DNA from: CATOSP01 sp965237775
GTDB taxonomy: Bacteria; Chloroflexota; Dehalococcoidia; Lucifugimonadales; UBA3495
DNA: 64,000 nt
Direction: 5' to 3'
Assembly: GCA_965237775.1 (NCBI GenBank)
Contig: OZ250155.1
Coordinates: 3,658,001 to 3,722,000 of the forward strand
Shown: positions 16,621-25,709 of the stretch, in pieces
Numbering within the stretch: position 1 is the stretch's first letter
Layout: each line of letters starts with the position of its first letter
Position numbers and translations under genes: made by a program
The notes under the pieces: model-generated
What the model was told of the DNA's origin: nothing
Databases searched by the model: none
What the model saw: only the letters and a program-made list of their open reading frames with translations

Positions 16621-17511
16621 GCCACTGACCTCACTCCGCGCCGCGACGTCAGCCCCGGGCGGCCCGCGCCTCTCCCCCGCTGCGGGCCGGGAAATACCGG
16701 AAGGGGAGAGCAGTATGCCGCAGAACGGACAGCCCCAGCCCGCCGAGGACGGCCTCAACTCTCTACCGTTTACTCAATCTAAACAAAAAGTTGCGGTACT
16801 CATGGGCAGTGGATTTGCCTAAGCCGCCGGCCGGGATGATTAGAGCCGACAGAAAGCCACTGAGCAGTTAGGGGTTCGAGTCCAGTTAGGTGGGCCTAAC
16901 GGGACTGAATTGCGAACTTTTCGCTGGGAGGTCTCACTTTGAGAAGCAAGCGAGAAGTCGGTCCGGCCGGTCTCCTATCTAGCCCCTGCTGTGCTCTTCA
17001 AGAGAATAACCAGTAGTTGCCTGAATCAACCGCGTTTTGCGCTCGCGCCATCTTGATAGCAAGCCCGTCAGCAAATCCCAGCCAAGGCTGGCCGGAGGTT
17101 AAACGCCAGATTAGATTAGGGTTGGCTACGGAGCCGAATGTGCAACCCGAATTCCTTCTTGCCCCGGGGATTGAGTGGCAAGGCTTCCCTCAGATGTCCG
17201 CGACTCTTCCGTAGTGGTTCCTCCAAGACTAATCGCTGGCAGTTGCAGCGCCTCGGCACTGCACCGCATTGATAGCCTCTCCACGAGGGTCCACCCTCCA
17301 GAGACCTTGAATTGTTAGGCTTCTAGCAATATATGGACGAGTTACGAGAACGAACCCAGCTTTTGGTCCTTGACGAACGCACGCCACGCTCACATCAGGA
17401 TGGCTTTGACTCCCTCCGAGTATGAAGCCGCAGGCGTCGCCGTTAGAGCAGTCGATGCATTACGATGTCCTACGTGCTTATATTCGAGGAACGTTGGCGC
17501 ACTTACTTCCC
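16621..17511. other. Gene-free stretch after the decayed VHADTG gene
   Basis: No gene can be supported. It contains the first copy of a 22-bp direct repeat (16913-16934) and, just upstream, GGGGTTCGAGTCC, which looks like a tRNA T-arm but has no tRNA around it. Confidence 0.55.
16913..16934 (+). repeat. 22-bp direct repeat, copy 1
   Basis: It begins CGAACTTTTCGC and ends GGAGGTCT; the identical copy is at 24523-24544. The two bracket ~7.6 kb that contains a broken tyrosine recombinase, so they may be old attachment sites. Confidence 0.7.
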
Positions 17512-18264
17512 TCACCGGGGTCTCGTTGGGGAACCAAAAGGTGGCTGAGATGGAGCACGGGACGCAGAGTGTTCCTGCAAAAACTTCAGCACCTGGCCGA
17601 CCGAGTTAGACATCTGGGCCGTATTGTGCGCCATCAGTTCATGCTCCAATCTCCGACAGAGGGAATCATGCCTCTTATCCGACTCTTGGACGATAAGCCT
17701 CCAAATGGCGAACGCTAACGCGGTCAAACTGACCACCACCGCTACCGCCGTCAGAAAATCATCAGACTTGTGCAGTTGCCACCCATCGTAAACCCTCCAA
17801 AGAGCGAACAAACCCGCGCCCACCAAGAGCGGCAATGCGTTGGCCAGCGGCCAAGTCACAAAGTTGAATCTGTACTGGCGCTCAACATGCGCTAGAGTCA
17901 GCTTTCTGACGGACAGAAAATACACCCGGTTATCCACAGGGCCGGCTATTGTGACGGGCACAACCTCCGACCTGCTCCCCTTACGGATACGGATGGACTG
18001 GTTGTAGCGCAAGACATCCTTGTGAACGGTGGTTTGAGAAAAGTCGAGATCGGCCTTGATGACATCATCCGGCAGGCCGTTAAACCTAGGCCGCGATTTT
18101 AGAAAATGGAGTAGGTCTGACCACCGCAACTCGATAACCAACCATCCGGGACCCTCCTGGGCCACGAAGCAGTTGTAGACTTCGTCCTCCTCTTCGCTTC
18201 TTGCGTGCCGGAAACGGCGCCTCCAACGGAGCGGCGCGGTTGCCAGTCTTGAAATTGCGGTCAT
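17512..18264 (-). CDS. Uncharacterised membrane protein with two helices
   Basis: This 250-residue protein starts at ATG 18264, preceded by a good GGAGGG site ten bases upstream. The first ~130 residues are soluble and mixed (VYNCFVAQEGPGWLVIELRW, LLHFLKSRPRFNGLPDDVIK). Two hydrophobic helices follow (ANALPLLVGAGLFALW and FLTAVAVVVSLTALAFAIW). A cytoplasmic helical tail has KRHDSLCRRLEHELMAHN. I do not recognise the family. Neighbours on both sides are pseudogenes. It could be an effector of an abortive-infection type system, but nothing in the sequence proves that. Confidence 0.6.
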   Translation of the reverse strand: MTAISRLATAPLRWRRRFRHARSEEEDEVYNCFVAQEGPGWLVIELRWSDLLHFLKSRPRFNGLPDDVIKADLDFSQTTVHKDVLRYNQSIRIRKGSRSEVVPVTIAGPVDNRVYFLSVRKLTLAHVERQYRFNFVTWPLANALPLLVGAGLFALWRVYDGWQLHKSDDFLTAVAVVVSLTALAFAIWRLIVQESDKRHDSLCRRLEHELMAHNTAQMSNSVGQVLKFLQEHSASRAPSQPPFGSPTRPR

Positions 18265-18362
18265 CTTGTTTGCCCTCCACCGACGTCAGCAACACCCGAT
18301 TCATGCCACTTGACCCATATGCTTCCCGTTGGATACAACCGTGTTGGGAACATATCCCGAAC

Positions 18363-19165
18363 TTATGGCCGAGAACCCTTTGCCTCAACAGTCATTTCAT
18401 AGCGAACAGGGGCTTTGCCAGGGTTACTGATCTTCACTCCGTGCTTTTGCAGAACCGGCCAGATGTTATTCTTGAACTCACTGCCAAAGGAAGCTCCACC
18501 AGCTTTGGCCATCGGGTGTTGCGGCCAATGTTTCTTGATGACAACCTAGCAATCCGTGCTTTTGAATACTCCTACTGGGATGTCTTTTAGGATTTGCTCT
18601 GCCATTTCAATCGAAGTCATATCAGCAAGGCTTGACAAATTATCTGGCCCGTTGGATATGGATGATTTTGCATCCGCAACCATCCTGGTAGAACTGGAAC
18701 TTGTTGGAATGACGTGCAACTGGTCAAGGGGGAAGAACTGCTTAATCGTGGTTGATAACGATCCTTCCCGATCAGTTATCACCCATAGGAATGGCACTTC
18801 GCCATCGTCCATTCGCCATCGTCCATAAGAACATCCGGTTCGTCCCTGATGGCGACGTACAACGAGATAAAATCACTGTCGTCGCTGAATACCACGACGT
18901 GGGTGATCCTCTTGAGAATCAAATCGGTCATCGCGTTGGTGGCGATGGCGATGTCCGCTGAATTCTTGGAGGAAGACAAGCTGAAGTGTTGGGTGCCTTT
19001 GACTGAGACCTTCAGGTCCTTGAACCGATTGGTAGCCCACAACCTCTATAGCTCGACTTGATCGGCTCGCACGTAAAGGGTTATTTGTGAGAGTTCAGGG
19101 ACATTATTTGGCCAATTCTCAACCAAGCTTTTAATCAAGGCTTGGCCCTAATCCACCGAAAAGAT
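18363..19165 (-). pseudogene. NYN-domain protein with C-terminal OST-HTH-like domain, decayed
   Basis: The minus strand reads FSVD-stop-GQALIKSLVENW, then NVPELSQITLYVRADQVEL-stop-RLWATNRFKDLKV. The NYN core follows: KNSADIAIATNAM and HVVVFSDDSDFISLYVAIRD. A frameshift comes next, then VPFLWVITDREGSLSTTIKQ, KDIPVGVFKSTDC-stop, and KKHWPQHPMAKAGGASFGSE to the end (KHGVKISNPGKAPVRYEMT). The frameshift is an exact 14-bp tandem duplication (TTCGCCATCGTCCA twice, 18799-18826). All three in-frame stops are TAG. NYN proteins are PIN-like RNases; OST-HTH/LOTUS domains bind RNA. Confidence 0.7.
18799..18826. repeat. 14-bp tandem duplication causing a frameshift
   Basis: TTCGCCATCGTCCA occurs twice in a row. 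Deleting one unit restores the NYN gene frame from MDDGE directly into VPFLWVITD. Confidence 0.9.
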
Positions 19166-19467
19166 GAGTGTCGCGGCGGGTTGAAGGGGTAAGAAAGTGC
19201 TCCTGTGCTTCTGGGATAATGGTTTTCGAAACACAAAACCAAGCCCAACCCAGAAGCACCCAATAGATACTACCATGCAATCACCCCGACCGCATCCGCA
19301 TCGCCTTCTACGACCACCGGCTGGTGGCCAACGCCGGGCTGATCCTTCCGGCCACCTTGGCCCGGCACCTGGGCCTGTCCCAACTGGTTGAACAGCACCT
19401 GGACCTGGGACGCGCCCCCGGGCGAGCCAATCCCGGCGATAAGATTATGACGCTAGTGGCTTCCGCC

Positions 19468-19490
19468 CCCCGCTTTCGCGGGGGCAGGCT
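19468..19490 (+). repeat. 23-bp hairpin insert, copy 1
   Basis: The insert consists of a CCCCGC/GCGGGG stem with a TTTC loop followed by GCAGGCT. It sits between GCC and CTG; the uninterrupted gene would read GCC-CTG-ACC (A-L-T). The frame shifts after it. Confidence 0.85.
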
Positions 19491-19583
19491 CTGACCGGCG
19501 GCGACTGCATCGACGACGCCGACGTGTTGCGCACCGGCGGGGCGGCCTGGGCTCTCGGCTGCGTAGTCAAAGCGCCATCCACC

Positions 19584-19606
19584 CCCCGCTTTCGCGAGGG
19601 CAGGCT
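19584..19606 (+). repeat. 23-bp hairpin insert, copy 2
   Basis: It differs from copy 1 by one base (A for G in the stem) and lies between ACC and CTG; the original gene reads ACC-CTG-GGG (T-L-G). The total shift of 46 bases agrees with the downstream frame. Confidence 0.85.
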
Positions 19607-20646
19607 CTGGGGACCTTCCTGCGCAGCTTCAGGTGGGGCCACGTCCGCCAGCTGGACCGGGTGAGCCGGGAACTGCCGGCCCGGGCCTGGGCCGCCGGCG
19701 CCGGACCCGGCGACGGGCCGCTGACCATCGACCTGGACTCCACCATCTGCGAGACCTACGGGCTGGCCAAGGAGGGGGCGCGACACCATGGCTACACTGG
19801 CAAGCGAGGCTATCACCCGCTGCTGGCCGTGGCCGCCGGAACCGGCGACGTGCTGATGTCCCGGCTGCGCGAGGGCCGCGCCAACACCGCTCGGTGCGCC
19901 GCCCACTTCCCGCGGGAGACCGTGGGGCGGGTGCGCTACGGTGGGGCCAAGGGGCAACTCACGGTGCGGACCGACAGCGGCTTCTACACCCACGCCGTGG
20001 TCGCCGTCTGTCGCAAGACGAAGGTCCGCTTCTCCATCACCATCCGCCAGCGTGCCAACCTGCGCAATTTCATTGAAGCCATGAAGCCATACCCGAGGCG
20101 GACTGGACGCCCATCCCCTATTGGATGGACGGCGCCGCCGACGTGGCCGAGACCGCCTACACTCCCTTCAGGAGCAAGCCCGATGCCGCGCCGGTGCGGC
20201 TCATCGTCCGGCGGGTGAAGCCCACGCCCGGTTCCCAGCTGGCCCTCTTCGCCAGCTACAGCTATCACGGCTTCATCACCGACCGGGACGGGGATACCCT
20301 GGAGCTGGAGGCCGACCATCGCCGCCACGCCGAGATCGAAAACGCCATCCGGGACCTGAAATACGGCGCGGGACTGAACCATCTCCCATCGGGACGCTTC
20401 CCCGCCAACGCCGCCTGGCTGGCGGTCCAGGTGCTGGCCCACAACCTTGCCCGCTGGACCGCCCGCATCGGTCTGGGCGAGCAGGTGGTCACCACCAAGA
20501 CCCTGCGGCGGCGCTTCTTCTCCCTGGCGGGACGGCTCACCCGAAAGGCCCGCCGCCTGATGTTGCATCTTCCCAAGCGCTGGCCGTGGGAGGAGAAGGT
20601 CACTCGCGCCTTGGCCCGACTGCGAGCCATTCCACTCCCAGCCTGA

Positions 20647-21015
20647 CGGCGCCCGTCTGCCACTGCCCCGCCATCCGGCCAATTGAACATCCCCGCCAAC
20701 TCGCGCCATCCCAGTCCGCGAGCGCCTCTTGCCGTGTCCTATCCCGCCATCTCGCTCACCACAGCCGCTGCAGGCCGCCATCGGCGCCCCCAAAAGCGCC
20801 TGCAGACCGCCCGCCAACCTCCCGTCTACCCGAATTCGAGCCCGGATCATCGCGCCTGTAACTCCCTCACTCCCCTCCGCTGTCCTCGCGCCGTCCATCG
20901 GTGTCCATCGGTGGATTCGGGCGTAATGCTAAAACGAATGGACGGACTTGTTTGCTAAGTTTGATATAAGCCGCGACGACCGCGGCAATTCCAGCAAGGA
21001 CGCGCTGGGCAAGTC
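20647..21015. other. Gap between IS1380 remnant and recombinase pseudogene
   Basis: No gene is supported. A short AT-rich patch around 20925-20970 (GCTAAGTTTGATATAAG) may be the promoter region of the decayed recombinase. Confidence 0.45.
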
Positions 21016-22023
21016 ATGACAACTCTCCAGAATCCAGCTACTCCCGGCGACCGGGCAGGGACAACCCTGCAAGATCACCTCGCCTCATACCTGCGTTTCT
21101 GCAAGCTGAGTGGGTACACTAAGTCAACGCAACACCATAAGAAAAAGGAAATCTGCCTTTTTCTCAGGTTTCTGGCCGAGGCGGGCCCTCCACGCGTGGA
21201 GGGCCTGGATGGTCAAGAAAAAGAAAACTGACGCCAACATGCTGTCGGAAGTGCCAGAACCAAAGCCCCGGGAGATCCGAAAACCCTCACTCAAGGAGGC
21301 CGACTTCGAGCGAGTCCTGGACGCGTGCGACGACGGCACCCTAATGGGCAGCCGCCCGCTGGCTATGCTCCTTCTTCTGGTTTCCACCGGGCTGAGACGG
21401 GGGAACTGGTGGAGCTCCTGCTGGACGATCTGGACTGGGAACGGGGCCGGATACTGGTGAGATAAGGCAAGGGCCAGAGATCCCGCAAAGTGCCGTTTAG
21501 GCCCGGGGTCCAGAAGTCAATGAGAGGCTACCTCGCTCACAGGCAAGACTCGGACCCTGCGCTTTGGATCACCGAAAAGGGGGTGCGCCTCCAGTATCAC
21601 GGGATAGGACAGGACATGCGCAGGCTGTACCAGCGGGTGGGGGTGGATGTGGTCGACTCCGTGCACATTTTTCGCAGGTCTCTCGCCACGGCTGCTGCGC
21701 GGCAAAGGATGCCGCGGTGGTTCACGAACAGGATCCTGGGGTGGCGTGATGACCAGATGCAGAGTTACTACACGGCGGGCATGGAAGACGAAGATGAGGC
21801 AATCCAGTATTTCACCAGGAACTTCACTCCATTGGGTGAAGAAGCGGCAGTTGCGGCCGAGCCTCGCATAAGGCCCACCGACGCCATTGAGTTGGAAGAA
21901 TCGGCGGCTCCAAAGTTCCTGCGACTGAGAGACGTGACCTATTATTGCCGCCAACGGGTCTTCATCGTGGTTGGTGAGGAGAGTATTGAAGTCACTGCGG
22001 ACCAATTGCCTGGTGGGGAGTAG
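21016..22023 (+). pseudogene. Tyrosine recombinase/integrase, decayed
   Basis: Three frames join: an N-terminal SAM-like core-binding domain (TTLQDHLASYLRFCKLSGYT), then PKPREIRKPSLKEADFERVL and MLLLLVSTGLRRG (catalytic Arg). A frameshift leads to ELVELLLDDLDWERGRILVR, a TAA stop, and GKGQRSRKVPFRPG. The last part has VHIFRRSLATAAARQ (H-x-x-R), NRILGWRDDQMQSYYTAGM (Tyr nucleophile) and a ~65-residue tail. At least two frameshifts and one stop. It is the only tyrosine recombinase in the window and may have driven an older, smaller element bracketed by the 22-bp repeats at 16913 and 24523. Confidence 0.75.
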
Positions 22024-22216
22024 ATACCGGAAGGGCTTGGAATTCAGCCCCATTGGAACGTGTAGCGTGAGGACTACCCCGAAGTATGCTTACGCCCATA
22101 GTCAAAATGGCAGCGGAAGTGGAGTGGAGTGGAGTCTGTTCTTACGGAAGCGTGATAAGATCTATTAGTGAACCAATCTGTGCTCCATCCAGAATCCCGC
22201 TCCAAGGGCAAGAGTA

Positions 22217-23335
22217 ATGTACCATTCCTTTGAGATTAAGAACTTCAGGGGCTTGAACAAACTGGCCATTAAAGGGCTTGGGCGCATCAATTTGATTACC
22301 GGTGAGAACAATGTGGGTAAAACCGCCCTCTTGGAAGCCCTTTGGATCCACCACGGTGCAGTCATTCCCGAGTTGGGCTTTAGGGTCGACACGTTCCGGG
22401 GGCTCGACGCCGGAGATCCGGAAGAATTCATGGGAAGCCTTTTTTTCGGCTTCGACCGCGGATTGGTGATAGAACTCTCCGCCACCGGTGACTGGGGTGG
22501 AGCACCCCGTCGGCTCAAAATGTCGATGGAAGACCGCCCGACCGTTGAGATTCCCGTGACTGGAATTGGCCCAGACCAGCCGACTCATCAGACAACGTAC
22601 TCTCGTAACCAACTGCACATGGAATACTTCCATGGATCGACGGAAAAGGCGAGTTCCACCGGATGGTTGGTGGAGCGGCAGTTCGACCCAGGGGTGCGGG
22701 GCGTGCCAGGAGTTCCTGCGGTTGCGGCCGTAAGGGCCGTAGGTATGGAGGCAAAGCAAGCGTTGCGGCCGCACGAACCGGTTGCGGTTTTTCTGGCCGC
22801 CCGCCGGGCGAGTGTAAGTGAGGACGATGTCAGACGTTACAGCCAGTTGGAAATCAAGGGCCAGCATGAGGGTGTACTGGGAATCTTACAGGAGATTGAC
22901 TCGCGGTTGAGTAAGTTGGCTGTGGTGTCAGCTAGGTCTGCCCCTGCGATTTATGCTGACATAGGGTTGAACCGGTTAATTCCGGTGCAGCTTATGGGTG
23001 ACGGTATGACGCGGATATTGACTCTAGCCTTGGCCATTGCCAGTGTCCCTGGCGGCATGGTGTTGGTAGACGAAATCGAGAACGGTCTGCATCATATGGT
23101 GATGCAGAAGGTATGGAGTGCGATAGCCACATTTGCCAGGACCTACAACGTGCAAATATTTTCAACCACCCACAGCCACGAGTGTTTCCGCGCGGCAAGC
23201 CAGGCCCTCGATGTCAACGAGGAGGACGACCTTCGCGTTTACCGGATTGAGCACTTTAGAGGTGAGCTACGCTCGGTAAGGTATGACAGGGAGATGATGG
23301 ACTCTGCGCTCGAGTTCAATGTCGAGGTGCGCTAA
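22217..23335 (+). CDS. AAA15/OLD-type ATPase of a two-gene defence-like module
   Basis: This 372-residue protein starts FEIKNFRGLNKLAIKGLGRI and has Walker A GENNVGKT (29-36). Its Walker B is MVLVDEIENGLHH (Asp/Glu ~285-286), followed by a sensor-like IFSTTHSHECF. This is the SMC/OLD-like ATPase layout used as the sensor or motor in several anti-phage pairs, including AriA of PARIS. Two bases separate its stop from the next ATG, so it is an operon with the TOPRIM gene. Codon and base use look less GC-biased than the adhesin genes, consistent with separate acquisition. Both genes appear intact amid pseudogenes, which suggests selection. Confidence 0.85.
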   Translation: MYHSFEIKNFRGLNKLAIKGLGRINLITGENNVGKTALLEALWIHHGAVIPELGFRVDTFRGLDAGDPEEFMGSLFFGFDRGLVIELSATGDWGGAPRRLKMSMEDRPTVEIPVTGIGPDQPTHQTTYSRNQLHMEYFHGSTEKASSTGWLVERQFDPGVRGVPGVPAVAAVRAVGMEAKQALRPHEPVAVFLAARRASVSEDDVRRYSQLEIKGQHEGVLGILQEIDSRLSKLAVVSARSAPAIYADIGLNRLIPVQLMGDGMTRILTLALAIASVPGGMVLVDEIENGLHHMVMQKVWSAIATFARTYNVQIFSTTHSHECFRAASQALDVNEEDDLRVYRIEHFRGELRSVRYDREMMDSALEFNVEVR

Positions 23336-23337
23336 CC

Positions 23338-23949
23338 ATGCCAGAGGCGCCCATTTCTGTCGCGAAGCAAAAACTGTTGTTAGTTGAAGGTCAAGACGAA
23401 GAGCTTTTCTTCGGCGCATTACTAAGGCACCTCGACGTCGACGATATTGAGGTTCTATACTATCGAGGGAAAAATAACCTCAGGCCCTTTCTAAGGGTGT
23501 TAGTGATTGCCCCGGGATTTGACCAAGTCCAGTCTATTGGCATCGTTAGAGATGCGGATAACAGCGCAGTGTCGGCGTTTCAAAGCGTTCGGGACAGCTT
23601 GCACGTTGCAGGTCTACCAACTCCCGAGGAGATGATGGGTACGGAGGGCGATTCTCCAATGGTGACCGTGTTCATCATGCCCGACAATGCCAAATGTGGT
23701 GCCCTGGAAAACCTGTGCCTCAGCGCTTTGGAAGATGACCCGGTGATATCCTGCGTCTCGGAGTTTATGCAATGCGTACGTCAGTCCGCGGAGAAAGGTC
23801 CAGGCAATGAGGCCAAGGCCAAGGTACACGCCTTCTTAGCGTCCAGGGAAGATCCGGAGCTGCGGCTCGGGCAAGCAGCCCACCGGGGATACTTGCCGTG
23901 GGAAAATACGGCCTTCGAGCAACTTATCGGGTTTTTGAGACGCATGTAA
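23338..23949 (+). CDS. DUF3226-type TOPRIM protein, partner of the ATPase
   Basis: This 203-residue protein has the TOPRIM acidic motifs: KLLLVEGQDEELFFGALLRH near the N-terminus and SIGIVRDADNSAVSAFQSVR. It continues VTVFIMPDNAKCGALENLCL and ends HRGYLPWENTAFEQLIGFL. This matches the DUF3226 family, small TOPRIM proteins usually encoded beside an AAA15 ATPase. By analogy with OLD nucleases and with AriB of PARIS (a DUF4435 TOPRIM), it is probably the nuclease effector controlled by the ATPase. The defence role is inferred; the domain match is strong. Confidence 0.8.
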   Translation: MPEAPISVAKQKLLLVEGQDEELFFGALLRHLDVDDIEVLYYRGKNNLRPFLRVLVIAPGFDQVQSIGIVRDADNSAVSAFQSVRDSLHVAGLPTPEEMMGTEGDSPMVTVFIMPDNAKCGALENLCLSALEDDPVISCVSEFMQCVRQSAEKGPGNEAKAKVHAFLASREDPELRLGQAAHRGYLPWENTAFEQLIGFLRRM

Positions 23950-24549
23950 GGTGGGAGTGCCAAAGTGTCTGGGGAATTGGAACTGCATTAAGCAATGATA
24001 CCTTCTAACATTGTTGGTTTAGGCTTACTTACCGCGTTGGCTATCGGTGCCGAACAAGGTTGTAGATGGCCGTTGGAGTGGTACCAACATTCCCTGCAGC
24101 GGTCTTGCCTAGCTCGGCTCTCGAGGTTTCACAACAGCGCGAATTCCTGCTAAACTCTTTTTTGGCTGTAGCGTCCAAGGCGGCTGGCCGGGGCGCTGCC
24201 AGGTGGCAAGGTAGCTCAGCGGCAGAGCGGGCGCTTCTTGGGACGCTGTGGCACGAACCCCAGGCGGTGGAGGTAGTTAAAGGCAACTGCGCTAAGGAGC
24301 GAGCCGACATTCTGGCTGACGTGACGGGAGGGAGGGTGACGCCGGTGGTGATCACGGCGAGACTGGACTCGGCGCAATCAGCCCAGGCGTATGCCGAGGC
24401 CGTCAGGGTCTTCGTGATCCCTTACTCTTAAAATGGTCCCGACCCCAGTGATGCACACCACCGGGGAGACCACGGGACCCATCCCGGAGTTACCCGGGAA
24501 ACAGACGAAACCCCATGAAATACGAACTTTTCGCTGGGAGGTCTGGATT
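23950..24549. other. 600-bp stretch without a supported gene
   Basis: A 121-codon frame at 24066-24431 has no family match and weak start context. GGTAGCTCAGCGGCAGAGC at 24210-24228 looks like a tRNA D-arm but no complete tRNA folds there. The second 22-bp direct repeat lies at the right edge. Confidence 0.5.
24523..24544 (+). repeat. 22-bp direct repeat, copy 2
   Basis: Identical to 16913-16934; similarity stops at both edges. It abuts the start of the replication-relaxation remnant. Confidence 0.7.
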
Positions 24550-24944
24550 TAGTGAGTGGCGGGCTGGCGGGGGGAGGTCAACGTCCCCGGCCTGCCCCAG
24601 GTGCGGCCCGACCTGCTGGTTACGGTGAGCGAGGGCCCCTTCGGAGCCGCCCCCATTTCATCGAATTCGAGCGGTCGGCGGTGTCGCCCCGGGAGGTGGA
24701 CCATAAGCTGGGACCCTACCGGCGGATGGCGGCGGCGGGCCGTCCCCTGCCATTGCCGGTAGGGTGCGAGACGGGCCGGGTGGAGATCAACTTCCGGGCC
24801 GCCGGTGGCGGGCTGCCGATGTTGACCGCCACCCAGGAGCGGGCCTGGGCTGGGCCGGTAACCGGAGTGATTACGGTGTGGAGCAGGAACGGGGAGCCGG
24901 TAACGCTGCACTGCCAACAGCAGGCGGCGGCAATGACGGCGTAA
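24550..24944 (+). pseudogene. Replication-relaxation family protein remnant
   Basis: One frame reads LPQVRPDLLVTVSEGPFGAA and shifts near 24653 into HFIEFERSAVSPREVDHKLG, then PYRRMAAAGRPLPLPVGCE, GLPMLTATQERA and GVITVWSRNGEPVTL. The order matches the C-terminal half of Replic_Relax proteins of plasmids and integrative elements. The N-terminal winged-helix half is missing. Confidence 0.5.
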
Positions 24945-25709
24945 CGGCCTTGAGGTTCCCTCTCCAGGACTGCGCTGGTTCAGCGGCCGGCAACCCCGTC
25001 CGGGATAAGGGGGAGTGCCGCCCCTGGAGATCTGGGTATCTCGCCGCGCCCTCGTCTCCCCTGACGCCAGCGACACCATTGCTACGCCCTTCCTGGCGGC
25101 CCGTTCCGGCGGCGGGGGGCGATTTTGCCTTGACAAAAGGCCGGGCCTGTTGTTACCGTAACCGAAGTTTTGTTCGACTCTGTCAGGGAGCCGGGGAATA
25201 CTATGTCGCGTTTCGACCCCATAGGTATGAAGGCCTCCACCGTGACGGGAGACGGCGTCCCCCCGTCTCCGGCGGTTGCCGACCTGTCAGCCCCCCCCTG
25301 ACAGGGGTAGGTAAAAGGTGAAATCAGCTACAAAACTCTGGAATGCACAGGACTCAGCCGCCGACTCCTCGCAGCGCTTAGATCGCTCCAAATCCGAGTT
25401 TTCAGGTTTGTAAACCATAGAACGAACCACCATCCTGAATGATGTTTATCAGCATGACGCGAAAATACCTACCCCTGTCAGGCCCCCCCCCCCCCCGACT
25501 TTTCGCCGGAATCCACCGCTAGTACCCTCCCCTCCCCAGCCGGGGAGACGCCCAACCCCAATCGTCCCGACTATTCGGGGAGACTGACCCCCAGGTCTCC
25601 CGTCGCTGCGGTCCGCGCTTGGGCACCCCGGTGCGCCGCTCTCTACCGCCCTTGTCCCCACGGCCGGTCCACGGGGAATTTATCGCGAATTCCCCGGTGT
25701 TTTCGGTCG
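24945..25709. other. Upstream region of the giant secreted protein, with a MITE
   Basis: No gene is supported. It contains the MITE at 25298-25481, a C-run of ~14 at 25483-25496 and a GC-rich leader before the GTG start at 25710. Confidence 0.5.
25298..25481. mobile_element. MITE of the IS4-like family (184 bp)
   Basis: The left end CTGACAGGGGTAGGTAA (25298-25314) is inverted at TACCTACCCCTGTCAG (25466-25481). The first ~60 bp also match the left end of the IS4-like element at 9719 in pattern (GGTGAAAT, then AAAACT...GGAA...GCAC). It has no coding capacity and is flanked by C-runs on both sides. Confidence 0.75.

Larger units (their letters stand above)
19285..20646 (+). pseudogene. IS1380-type DDE transposase broken only by small insertions
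   Basis: The protein reads IRIAFYDHRLVANAGLILPA, LSQLVEQHLDLGRAPGRANP, TIDLDSTICETYGLAKEG (first Asp), LTVRTDSGFYTHAVV (second Asp) and HAEIENAIRDLKYGAGLNH (Glu). All three catalytic residues are present. Three insertions break the frame: identical-type 23-bp hairpins at 19468-19490 and 19584-19606, and an 8-bp tandem duplication (GAAGCCAT twice, ~20077-20092). Removing all three gives one continuous frame with no stop codon, so inactivation looks recent. The terminal inverted repeats were not located with confidence. Confidence 0.85.

Noticed and set aside
16869..16881. GGGGTTCGAGTCC resembling a tRNA T-arm
   Set aside because: The stem does not pair and no anticodon arm lies upstream. It is kept only as context for the 22-bp repeat.
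18546..19160. Amber (TAG) recoding, e.g. pyrrolysine
   Set aside because: Other genes here end with TAG, other pseudogenes contain TAA or TGA, and this gene also has a frameshift.
24210..24228. tRNA-like D-arm GGTAGCTCAGCGGCAGAGC
   Set aside because: No matching acceptor, anticodon or T stem can be formed from the flanks, so it is not annotated as a tRNA.
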